Assembly (NCBI GenBank): GCA_045638085.1
Contig: JAZUAQ010000073.1
Span: 1-5,888 of the forward strand
Direction: 5' to 3'
DNA from: SIG459 sp045638085
GTDB lineage: Bacteria; Bacillota; Clostridia; Oscillospirales; Oscillospiraceae
Length of the DNA stretch: 5,888 nucleotides
The translations under genes were made by a program, and so were the position numbers. The notes beneath the pieces were generated by a model. It saw only the letters and a list, made by a program, of their open reading frames with translations. It did no database searches and was not told where the DNA came from. Below are positions 1 to 4,674 of this stretch, piece by piece; within the stretch, counting starts at the first letter, position 1, and every line of letters begins with the position of its first letter.

Positions 1-1
1 G

Positions 2-202
2 CTTAAGGCAGGTATTGAAAAGACCATAACTCCTCATACTCTTCGCCATTCTTTTGCCGCTCATCTTCTTGAGAACGGTGCGGATTTGCGATCCATCCAG
101 GAGATGCTTGGTCACGCTGACATAAGCTCCACTCAGATTTATTCTCAGCTTGTTAAAAAACAGCTTAAGGATGTTTATAACAAGGCTCATCCCAGAGCAT
201 AA
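2..202 (+). CDS. xerD: Tyrosine recombinase XerD, C-terminal end (partial, 5' truncated by window)
   Basis: This is the last 66 residues of a tyrosine site-specific recombinase that, with XerC, resolves chromosome dimers at dif sites during division. Seen directly are the catalytic-domain motifs H-T-L-R (fragment residues 12-15, giving the catalytic His and the second Arg), L-G-H (36-38, the second catalytic His) and the nucleophile Tyr47 in T-Q-I-Y. The first catalytic Arg and the Lys lie upstream of the window. The tail L-K-D-V-Y-x-x-x-H-P-R-A resembles XerD of Bacillus (RipX) more than XerC, and the protein ends at HPRA as XerD usually does. The gene is followed within 25 bases by a strong terminator, so it is probably the last gene of its unit and not co-transcribed with ruvC. 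A chromosomal XerC or an integrase remains a minor alternative, because the N-terminal domain cannot be seen. Confidence 0.88.
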   Translation, partial: LKAGIEKTITPHTLRHSFAAHLLENGADLRSIQEMLGHADISSTQIYSQLVKKQLKDVYNKAHPRA

Positions 203-222
203 ATTATTTAATTGGTCCATAT

Positions 223-255
223 GCCGCCTTTCGATTATGAAGGGCGGCTTTTTTT
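223..255 (+). terminator. Intrinsic terminator after xerD
   Basis: The arms GCCGCCTTT (223-231) and AAGGGCGGC (240-248) pair over 9 bp with one G-U, around an 8-nt loop. Seven T residues (249-255) follow directly. This is a classical rho-independent terminator separating xerD from the ruv operon. Confidence 0.92.
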
Positions 256-256
256 A

Positions 257-285
257 TTGCGCGTAAATATATACTGTGTTAAAAT
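257..285 (+). promoter_or_regulatory. Candidate sigma-A promoter with extended -10 for ruvCAB
   Basis: TTGCGC (257-262) and TAAAAT (280-285) are separated by 17 bp. The -10 matches TATAAT at 5 of 6 bases and carries the extended TGn motif (277-279), which can compensate for the -35 matching only in TTG. It lies just after the xerD terminator and about 40 bases before the ruvC start. A 6-bp dyad, TATACT (270-275) and AGTATA (286-291), flanks the -10. I see no Firmicute-type LexA box (GAAC-N4-GTTC) here. Confidence 0.6.
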
Positions 286-311
286 AGTATAGCATCAGCA
301 ATATAGACCTG

Positions 312-319
312 AGGAGGTG
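312..319 (+). promoter_or_regulatory. Ribosome binding site that sets the ruvC start
   Basis: AGGAGGTG lies 6 bases before the ATG at 326. An in-frame GTG at 317-319 is part of this Shine-Dalgarno sequence and therefore cannot sensibly be the start. Confidence 0.9.
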
Positions 320-325
320 TGCTTT

Positions 326-841
326 ATGCGTATTCTTGGTATTGACCCCGGTATCGCAACGGTTCGTTTTGGCGTTGTGGATTCCGAAAAAGGAAAGCTT
401 AATTATGTATCCTGCGGCATAATCAGCACCCCTGCTAAAACAAGCTTATCATCGCGACTTGACCTTATTTATAATGACTTAAATCAGCTTTTTGATACCT
501 TTCATCCTGATGTAGTCTGCATTGAGGAACTGTTTTTTAACACCAACATTACTACAGGAATTGCTGTTGCCCACGGCAGAGGTGTTATACTTCTCGCCGC
601 ATACAAGGCGGGAATTCCTATTTTTGAATATACTCCGCTTCAAGTCAAGCAGGCGGTTGTAGGCTACGGAAGAGCAGATAAAAGACAGGTTATTGATATG
701 GTCAAGAGAATCCTGAATATGAAAAATCCGCCCAAGCCCGATGACGCAGCTGACGCGGTTGCGCTCGCCATTTGCCATGCGCGAAGCGCCACTTCACTAC
801 TTTCACAAAATGCGAGGTTTGATCCATGTTCCACTACATAA
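326..841 (+). CDS. ruvC: Crossover junction endodeoxyribonuclease RuvC
   Basis: RuvC is the Holliday-junction resolvase. As a dimer it makes symmetric nicks in four-way junctions loaded by RuvAB in the cytoplasm during recombinational repair. The 171-residue product has the normal family length (about 160-180). It starts with M-R-I-L-G-I-D-P-G and keeps the four acidic metal ligands: Asp7, Glu67 in C-I-E-E-L-F, and Asp140 and Asp143 in P-D-D-A-A-D-A. The start is ATG 326, because the in-frame GTG at 317 lies inside the ribosome binding site. One oddity is Arg14 (T-V-R-F-G), where the family nearly always has Gly (T-G-Y-G or V-G-F-G). The last 16 bases overlap ruvA, which suggests translational coupling. 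It is the first gene of a ruvC-ruvA-ruvB operon. The family call is secure; only the effect of Arg14 is uncertain. Confidence 0.96.
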   Translation: MRILGIDPGIATVRFGVVDSEKGKLNYVSCGIISTPAKTSLSSRLDLIYNDLNQLFDTFHPDVVCIEELFFNTNITTGIAVAHGRGVILLAAYKAGIPIFEYTPLQVKQAVVGYGRADKRQVIDMVKRILNMKNPPKPDDAADAVALAICHARSATSLLSQNARFDPCSTT

Positions 842-1431
842 ACGGTACTGTTGCCGAGCTCCTTCCCAATCTTGCTGTTATTGATTGCGGAGGCGTTGGT
901 TTTGCCATTAATACATCCGCTTACACTGCATCTCAGCTCAAGACTGGAGAAAAGGCTAAACTTTATACCTTTGTATATATTCGTGAGGATTGTATGGATA
1001 TATACGGCTTTGCATCCAAAAGTGAAAAGCATTGCTTTGAAATGCTTATAGGAGTTTCCGGAGTAGGACCCAAGGCTGCAATTGCAATTCTATCTTCCTC
1101 TGCACCTGAAAACCTTGTTATGAGCATTGTTTCCGGCAATGAGAAGGCTTTGACTGCAGCGCCCGGTATTGGCAAGAAAATAGCTCAACGTATTATTCTT
1201 GAGCTTAAAGATAAGCTTGCCAAAGAGACTGCTGAAATTTCCTTTGAGGATGTTCCGGCTTTCAATACGGTTTCCGCCTCCGGAAATACCAAAATCAGCG
1301 ATGCAAGTGCTGCACTCATGGTTTTGGGTTATTCATCCTCCGAAATCGCTGCTGCTCTGAAAAAGGTGGATGTTGAAAATCTCAGTCTTGAACAAATAAT
1401 CAAGGCAGCGCTTAAACAGATGATAAAGTAA
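826..1431 (+). CDS. ruvA: Holliday junction branch migration protein RuvA
   Basis: RuvA forms tetramers that hold the Holliday junction in a square-planar shape and recruit the RuvB motors. The 201-residue protein shows the full three-domain plan. An OB-fold domain spans about residues 1-65 and includes the acidic pin, seen as Glu54-Asp55 in I-R-E-D. A tandem helix-hairpin-helix domain spans about 70-135, with hairpins at G-V-S-G-V-G (76-81) and A-P-G-I-G-K-K-I-A-Q-R (112-122). After a low-complexity linker (about 140-157), a C-terminal RuvB-binding domain covers about 158-201 (A-L-M-V-L-G-Y-S). The start ATG 826 has GAGGT at 814-818 as its ribosome binding site, inside the 3' end of ruvC. 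It ends 15 bases before ruvB. No residue looks abnormal. Confidence 0.97.
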   Translation: MFHYINGTVAELLPNLAVIDCGGVGFAINTSAYTASQLKTGEKAKLYTFVYIREDCMDIYGFASKSEKHCFEMLIGVSGVGPKAAIAILSSSAPENLVMSIVSGNEKALTAAPGIGKKIAQRIILELKDKLAKETAEISFEDVPAFNTVSASGNTKISDASAALMVLGYSSSEIAAALKKVDVENLSLEQIIKAALKQMIK

Positions 1432-1446
1432 AGGCGGTGGAGAATA

Positions 1447-2487
1447 ATGAGTATTAGTTTTTCAGACGATAGTTTTGAGCAGGCACTAACCTCAACAACG
1501 ATTCTGCCCGAAGATAGCGGAGAAGTGTCTCTGCGTCCCAGATATCTGAACGAATATATCGGCCAGGAAAAGGCAAAGGATAACCTGAGCGTCTTTATTC
1601 AGGCTGCAAAAATGCGTGGAGAACCTCTTGACCATGTGCTTCTCGCTGGACCTCCGGGACTTGGTAAAACCACCATGGCATCTGTAATCGCTAATGAAAT
1701 GGGCGTGAATATGCGTATTACATCCGGTCCGACCATTGAAAAGGCTGGAGATCTTGCTGCTCTTCTCACAAATCTTCAGGAAAATGATATTCTTTTTGTT
1801 GATGAGATTCATCGTCTTAACAGAGCGGTGGAAGAGATTCTCTATCCCGCTATGGAGGACTATGCAATTGATATTATTATCGGCAAAGGTCCTTCCGCCA
1901 ATTCCATTCGCCTTGACCTTCCCAAGTTTACCCTTATCGGTGCTACAACCCGCTCCGGACAGCTTACCGCTCCTCTCAGAGACCGATTCGGCGTCTCTCT
2001 TCGGCTTGAACTTTATACCCCTGAAGAGCTTCAGCTAATAGTTGAGCGTAGCGCAGGTATTCTTGGTATCGATATTGAGCCTGATGGAGCCGCAGAAATT
2101 GCAAAGCGAAGCAGAGGAACACCTAGAATTGCCAACAGAATGCTGAGAAGAGTCCGCGATTTTGCACAGGTACGCGCTGGCGGTGTTATTACCAAGGCGG
2201 TTGCTGACGAGGCATTGACTCGCCTTGAGGTTGACCACATGGGTCTTGATTCTCTTGACAGACGCATGATCCGCAGCATCATCGAATTTTACGGCGGCGG
2301 TCCTGTAGGTCTTGAAACTCTTGCAGCAACAATTAACGAGGAAGCAATTACTCTTGAAGATGTTTATGAGCCTTATCTGCTTCAGCAGGGCTTCCTTACA
2401 CGCACTCCCAGAGGCAGATGCGTAACCAGAAAAGCTTACGAGCATCTTAATATTGAATTTCTCGGACAAAGCCAAATGGAATTATAA
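1447..2487 (+). CDS. ruvB: Holliday junction branch migration ATPase RuvB
   Basis: RuvB is the hexameric AAA+ motor that pumps DNA through the RuvA-junction complex. The 346 residues match the usual length (about 330-350). Visible motifs are Walker A G-P-P-G-L-G-K-T-T (68-76), Walker B I-L-F-V-D-E followed by I-H-R-L (115-124), sensor 1 in I-G-A-T-T-R (164-169), the arginine finger in L-R-D-R-F-G (177-182, probably Arg180) and sensor 2 Arg227 in G-T-P-R-I-A-N-R. The C-terminal winged-helix DNA-binding domain includes Q-G-F-L-x-R-T-P-R-G-R (314-324). The start is ATG 1447; AAAGGCGGTG (1430-1439), one mismatch from the ideal site, lies 7 bases before it. It is the last gene of the ruv operon, followed by an AT-rich hairpin and then the sigH promoter. 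Confidence 0.98.
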   Translation: MSISFSDDSFEQALTSTTILPEDSGEVSLRPRYLNEYIGQEKAKDNLSVFIQAAKMRGEPLDHVLLAGPPGLGKTTMASVIANEMGVNMRITSGPTIEKAGDLAALLTNLQENDILFVDEIHRLNRAVEEILYPAMEDYAIDIIIGKGPSANSIRLDLPKFTLIGATTRSGQLTAPLRDRFGVSLRLELYTPEELQLIVERSAGILGIDIEPDGAAEIAKRSRGTPRIANRMLRRVRDFAQVRAGGVITKAVADEALTRLEVDHMGLDSLDRRMIRSIIEFYGGGPVGLETLAATINEEAITLEDVYEPYLLQQGFLTRTPRGRCVTRKAYEHLNIEFLGQSQMEL

Positions 2488-2515
2488 TTTTCGGCTGTAA
2501 TTTAAGTCAATTTTT

Positions 2516-2545
2516 CACTTTTATACAATAATTAAAGGTGTTTTT
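2516..2545 (+). terminator. Possible weak terminator after ruvB
   Basis: CACTTTTA (2516-2523) and TAAAGGTG (2533-2540) can pair over 8 bp with one G-U around a 9-nt loop, followed by TTTTT (2541-2545). The stem has only three G-C pairs, so termination would be inefficient. A second, outer pair of arms (AAGTCAA 2504-2510 and TTGACTT 2547-2553) encloses it and overlaps the sigH -35. It could instead be a regulatory dyad. Confidence 0.4.
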
Positions 2546-2546
2546 C

Positions 2547-2575
2547 TTGACTTTTTTATAAACTGCGACTATAAT
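2547..2575 (+). promoter_or_regulatory. Near-consensus sigma-A promoter of sigH
   Basis: TTGACT (2547-2552) and a perfect TATAAT (2570-2575) are separated by 17 bp, the best vegetative promoter in the window. The expected transcription start, 6-9 bases after the -10, is 2581-2584. That coincides with the first possible start codons of sigH (GTG 2582, ATG 2585), so the mRNA would have no leader or one of about 20 nt at most, depending on the start used. Confidence 0.88.
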
Positions 2576-2584
2576 TCCTTTGTG

Positions 2585-3217
2585 ATGAATGGAAGTATGC
2601 ATTTGAATGACTATAATGAATTGTCGGATACGAAGCTTCAAAACCTTGCTGCGCAGGGTGACAGAACCGCCGAAAATGAGCTTGCTATTCGCTATCTTCG
2701 CCTTGTAAGGATCTGCTCCAGACCTTATTTCCTGGCGGGAGGCGATAGTGAGGATCTTATTCAGGAGGGGATGATGGGTCTTCTTTCTGCGATTCGAGAG
2801 TATGATCCTCAGCTTGGTTCTTCGTTTAAGAACTATGCGGAGATATGTGTTAAACGCAGACTTCTCAGCGCCGTAAAAAGCGCATCACGATTAAAGCACG
2901 CTTTCCTTAACGACGGAGTATCGCTTGAAGAGATACTCTCTGAAGAATCCCGAAACCTTGCGGCTTGCAGCGTTGAAGCCTTTAGCCGATCCCCTGAGGA
3001 ACAGGTTCTTGCCAGAGAGAGCAAAAATGACTTTATTTCAACCTTTTCGCGGTATTTATCTCGCTTTGAGATAAAAGTTCTTGAACTTTATCTCGATGGT
3101 CTGTCCTACTCAGAGATAGCGGATACCTGTGGTAAAACGCAGAAATCCGTGGATAATGCCGTGCAGCGCATCAGGAATAAACTGGCGCGGTACCTTAACC
3201 TTGGCGATCTCAGCTGA
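2585..3217 (+). CDS. sigH: RNA polymerase sporulation sigma factor SigH (sigma-30)
   Basis: SigH is a sigma-70 family factor that directs stationary-phase and early sporulation transcription, including spo0A-phosphorelay genes in Bacillus. The product is 210 residues from ATG 2585, close to B. subtilis SigH (218). Counting from there, region 2 spans about 40-100, with D-S-E-D-L-I-Q-E-G-M-M-G-L (54-66) as core-binding/-10-reading segment 2.2. Region 4 is about 150-205, with the helix-turn-helix in Y-L-D-G-L-S-Y-S-E-I-A followed by K-S-V-D-N-A-V-Q-R (169-195), the same spacing as in SigH. The start is uncertain. GTG 2582, ATG 2585, ATG 2597 and TTG 2603 are all in frame, none has a good ribosome binding site, and only GGAAG (2591-2595) lies 7 bases before TTG 2603. 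A SigH-like paralogue is the main alternative. The zinc-ribbon gene follows after 59 bases. Confidence 0.88.
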   Translation: MNGSMHLNDYNELSDTKLQNLAAQGDRTAENELAIRYLRLVRICSRPYFLAGGDSEDLIQEGMMGLLSAIREYDPQLGSSFKNYAEICVKRRLLSAVKSASRLKHAFLNDGVSLEEILSEESRNLAACSVEAFSRSPEEQVLARESKNDFISTFSRYLSRFEIKVLELYLDGLSYSEIADTCGKTQKSVDNAVQRIRNKLARYLNLGDLS

Positions 3218-3276
3218 ATGCTGACGCAAATATCAGCCCATAAGGGCAAATCACTAGCTAAAAGAGAGGATTCAAA

Positions 3277-3555
3277 ATGTACGAAGACAAGACTTTAGTT
3301 TGCAAAGAGTGCGGTGCCGAATTTATTTTCTCCGCCGGCGAACAGGAATTTTACGCAGAGCGCGGCTTCCAGAATGAGCCCCAGCGCTGCAAGGCTTGCC
3401 GTGACGCTCGCAAGAACGCTACTCGCGCTCCCCGTGAGTTCTTCACCGCTACCTGCGTAGCATGCGGCGGCGAGGCAAAGGTGCCTTTCCAGCCCAGAGA
3501 GGATCGTCCTGTTTACTGCAGCGATTGCTTTGCAAAGATGAAGGCTGCTGAGTAA
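3277..3555 (+). CDS. Small double zinc-ribbon protein (CxxC motifs)
   Basis: This 92-residue protein of unknown function contains four C-x-x-C knuckles: Cys9/12, Cys38/41, Cys60/63 and Cys81/84. They make two probable zinc ribbons. The first (about 5-45, with G-E-Q-E-F-Y and G-F-x-N-E-P-x-R-C) matches my memory of the 'probable zinc-ribbon' family common in Clostridia. The second (about 57-86, with V-P-F-x-P and R-P-V-Y-C) matches the associated CxxC-x17-CxxC domain. There is no signal peptide or membrane segment, so it is cytosolic. ATG 3277 is preceded by AGAGGA (3265-3270). Lys is AAG in 6 of 7 codons and Arg is CGC/CGT in 7 of 8, unlike neighbouring genes, which suggests high expression. 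No clear promoter lies in the 59-base gap after sigH, so it may be co-transcribed with sigH. Nucleic-acid or protein binding is plausible but unproven. Confidence 0.85.
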   Translation: MYEDKTLVCKECGAEFIFSAGEQEFYAERGFQNEPQRCKACRDARKNATRAPREFFTATCVACGGEAKVPFQPREDRPVYCSDCFAKMKAAE

Positions 3556-3570
3556 TTCAGAAAGTCTTAT

Positions 3571-3607
3571 ATACAAAAAGGTGCGTATTTAACGCACCTT
3601 TTTGTAT
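3571..3607 (+). terminator. Strong, symmetric intrinsic terminator after the zinc-ribbon gene
   Basis: Perfect 16-bp arms (3571-3586 and 3592-3607) enclose the loop ATTTA. The core GGTGCGT/ACGCACC is flanked by five A on the left and five T (3599-3603) on the right, so it could terminate on both strands. It closes the sigH-zinc-ribbon unit. Confidence 0.93.
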
Positions 3608-3609
3608 TT

Positions 3610-3627
3610 TGCCCAGCTAAATGGGCA
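3610..3627 (+). repeat. Inverted repeat upstream of the DUF1858 promoter
   Basis: TGCCCA (3610-3615) and TGGGCA (3622-3627) are perfect 6-bp arms around GCTAAA. It has no T-tract and ends 16 bases before the -35 of the next gene. It could be an activator or operator site, or chance. Confidence 0.4.
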
Positions 3628-3643
3628 TGGATATAAATTTATG

Positions 3644-3671
3644 TTGAAATTTATTGTTTTTTAGGTATAAT
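3644..3671 (+). promoter_or_regulatory. Sigma-A promoter of the DUF1858 gene
   Basis: TTGAAA (3644-3649) and TATAAT (3666-3671) are separated by 16 bp. The expected transcription start is near 3678, giving a leader of about 25 nt that contains the ribosome binding site at 3690-3695. Confidence 0.82.
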
Positions 3672-3689
3672 AATAAAGTCATTAAATAT

Positions 3690-3695
3690 GGAGGT
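3690..3695 (+). promoter_or_regulatory. Ribosome binding site that sets the DUF1858 gene start
   Basis: GGAGGT lies 7 bases before ATG 3703. An upstream in-frame ATG at 3688 overlaps this site and would add five residues (M-E-V-K-Q) that the family lacks, so 3703 is preferred. Confidence 0.88.
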
Positions 3696-3702
3696 TAAGC
3701 AG

Positions 3703-3906
3703 ATGTTTGAGATTACCAAAGAGACCATTATTGCTGATATCATGATGAACGCTCCCGAAACCCAGCCCCTTTTCAGAAGCATTGGTATGCACTGCATGGG
3801 TTGCGCTATGGCTTCCGGTGAAAACGTTGCTCAGGCTTGCGCTGCACATGGCGTTGATGCAGATCTTTTCGTCAAGAAGCTCAACGAGTTCATCGCTTCT
3901 CTCTAA
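3703..3906 (+). CDS. DUF1858 / hybrid-cluster-protein-associated redox disulfide domain protein
   Basis: This 67-residue cytosolic protein consists of one DUF1858-type domain, known from anaerobes as the 'hybrid cluster protein-associated redox disulfide' domain. The diagnostic stretch is G-M-H-C-M-G-C (28-34), with Cys31 and Cys34 as the likely redox pair. It is followed by a conserved-looking Cys46 in A-Q-A-C-A-A-H-G-V-D. The N-terminal half (I-T-K-E-T-I-I-A-D-I) and the C-terminal helix (about 53-66) complete the small helical fold. The real substrate of the family is not established, and no hybrid cluster protein gene lies nearby. It has its own sigma-A promoter (3644-3671), a strong ribosome binding site and many C-ending codons, all consistent with high expression. 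It is followed by a GC-rich hairpin before trmK. Roles in thiol redox or sulfur/Fe-S handling are inference only. Confidence 0.88.
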   Translation: MFEITKETIIADIMMNAPETQPLFRSIGMHCMGCAMASGENVAQACAAHGVDADLFVKKLNEFIASL

Positions 3907-3929
3907 GTGATATAAAAAACTAAAATGCT

Positions 3930-3954
3930 GCGGCGGAGGTAATGCCTCCGCCGC
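3930..3954 (+). terminator. GC-rich hairpin between the DUF1858 gene and trmK
   Basis: GCGGCGGAGG (3930-3939) and CCTCCGCCGC (3945-3954) pair perfectly over 10 bp around TAATG. A further GCT (3927-3929) and AGC (3957-3959) can pair past a TT bulge. The + strand has no U-tract after the stem (TTAGCC follows), so classical termination is doubtful. On the - strand the stem would be followed by a T-rich stretch (complement of 3913-3925), but no - strand gene is present. It may act as a partial terminator or as an mRNA 3'-end stabiliser. Confidence 0.55.
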
Positions 3955-3963
3955 TTAGCCTAT

Positions 3964-3969
3964 GAGGTG
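3964..3969 (+). promoter_or_regulatory. Ribosome binding site that sets the trmK TTG start
   Basis: GAGGTG lies 6 bases before TTG 3976. The in-frame GTG at 3967 is part of this site and is not a plausible start. Confidence 0.82.
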
Positions 3970-3975
3970 TTTTGC

Positions 3976-4674
3976 TTGAATATTAACCTTTCAAAGAGAC
4001 TGCTTTGCATGGCTGAAAAAATTAATATCGGAGAGAGAGTTGCGGACGTAGGTACCGACCACGGCTATATTCCTGTTTGGCTTATTCAAAATGGCATATG
4101 CGCCACTGTTATAGCTTCCGATATTAAAGTGGGGCCCCTTCAAACGGCTGTTAGAACAGCCCAAAATGCGTGTGTTGACGATAAGATAGACTTTAGACTC
4201 TGTAGTGGGCTTGATAACTATACTTCTGATGAGTTCGACACTGCAATTATTGCAGGTATGGGCGGAGAGACGATTATCAACATACTGGAAGCTGCTCCCT
4301 GGACAAGAGATAAAAGACTTATTATTCAGCCTCAGTCCAAATTACCTGAACTGAGAAAATGGCTTTTTGAAAACCAATATAGAATATTAGACGCTGAACT
4401 TGTCTATGATACAGGCAGAATTTATCTTGTTTGGGTTGTGATTGGCGGCAGGGAAGAGAGCGAAAAGTTTTCCGAGATTTTGGATTATCAGCTTATCGAA
4501 AAGCGAGACCCTCTCCTGACTTCTTATATTGATGAACTTATCAAGCGTGAACTGAAGATATTGAAGGGAATGGAGAAGGGTGTCAATGTGAGTGAGATAG
4601 AGCTTGATTCCAAAAAGGACCTTATCAATAATCTGAAGAAAATTAAGGAGGACGCAAGTAATGGTAAAAGTTAA
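3976..4674 (+). CDS. trmK: tRNA (adenine(22)-N(1))-methyltransferase TrmK
   Basis: TrmK uses S-adenosylmethionine to methylate N1 of A22 in the D-loop of tRNAs; it is the YqfN protein of Bacillus. The 232-residue product has the normal length (about 230-240). It begins L-S-K-R-L (5-9), followed by SAM-binding motif I V-A-D-V-G-T-D-H-G-Y-I-P (22-33), an acidic A-S-D-I (47-50), the family signature I-A-G-M-G-G-E-T-I (92-100) and I-I-Q-P-Q (116-120), a catalytic-site variant typical of TrmK. The C-terminal 45 residues are Lys/Glu-rich helices resembling the family's coiled coil, thought to bind tRNA. The start is TTG 3976, from ribosome binding site GAGGTG (3964-3969). No promoter was recognised in the preceding gap, so it may depend on read-through past the 3930-3954 hairpin. 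It overlaps the next gene by 14 bases. Confidence 0.93.
   Translation: MNINLSKRLLCMAEKINIGERVADVGTDHGYIPVWLIQNGICATVIASDIKVGPLQTAVRTAQNACVDDKIDFRLCSGLDNYTSDEFDTAIIAGMGGETIINILEAAPWTRDKRLIIQPQSKLPELRKWLFENQYRILDAELVYDTGRIYLVWVVIGGREESEKFSEILDYQLIEKRDPLLTSYIDELIKRELKILKGMEKGVNVSEIELDSKKDLINNLKKIKEDASNGKS

Noticed and set aside
1..202. Tyrosine recombinase fragment as a sign of a mobile element
   Set aside because: The tail and motifs match chromosomal XerD, and it is followed by core repair genes with no attachment-site repeats or phage genes in view.
317..325. Upstream GTG start for ruvC adding M-C-F
   Set aside because: The GTG is part of the AGGAGGTG ribosome binding site (312-319), and the family begins at M-R-I-L-G-I-D-P-G (ATG 326).
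479..1032. - strand open frames opposite ruvC and ruvA (479-778, 664-1032)
   Set aside because: They are fully covered by well-conserved + strand genes, and I recognise no family in the translations.
2035..2475. Long open frame on the - strand inside ruvB (146 codons), plus similar ones at 1492-1812 and 2031-2282
   Set aside because: They are antisense shadows of a conserved gene, with Ser/Cys/Arg-rich translations lacking any recognisable motif and no ribosome binding site.
3220..3237. Short inverted repeat GCTGA-N8-TCAGC after sigH as a terminator
   Set aside because: The stem is only 5 bp and no T-run follows; it probably does not stop transcription before the zinc-ribbon gene.
3688..3702. 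Upstream ATG start for the DUF1858 gene
   Set aside because: It overlaps the GGAGGT site (3690-3695) that serves ATG 3703 and would leave no ribosome binding site of its own.
3907..3929. TATAAA-like -10 (3911-3916) as a trmK promoter
   Set aside because: No acceptable -35 lies 16-18 bases upstream, and the strong hairpin at 3930-3954 would lie within its leader.
3967..3975. Upstream GTG start for trmK
   Set aside because: It overlaps GAGGTG (3964-3969), which is correctly spaced for TTG 3976; the resulting N-terminus fits TrmK.
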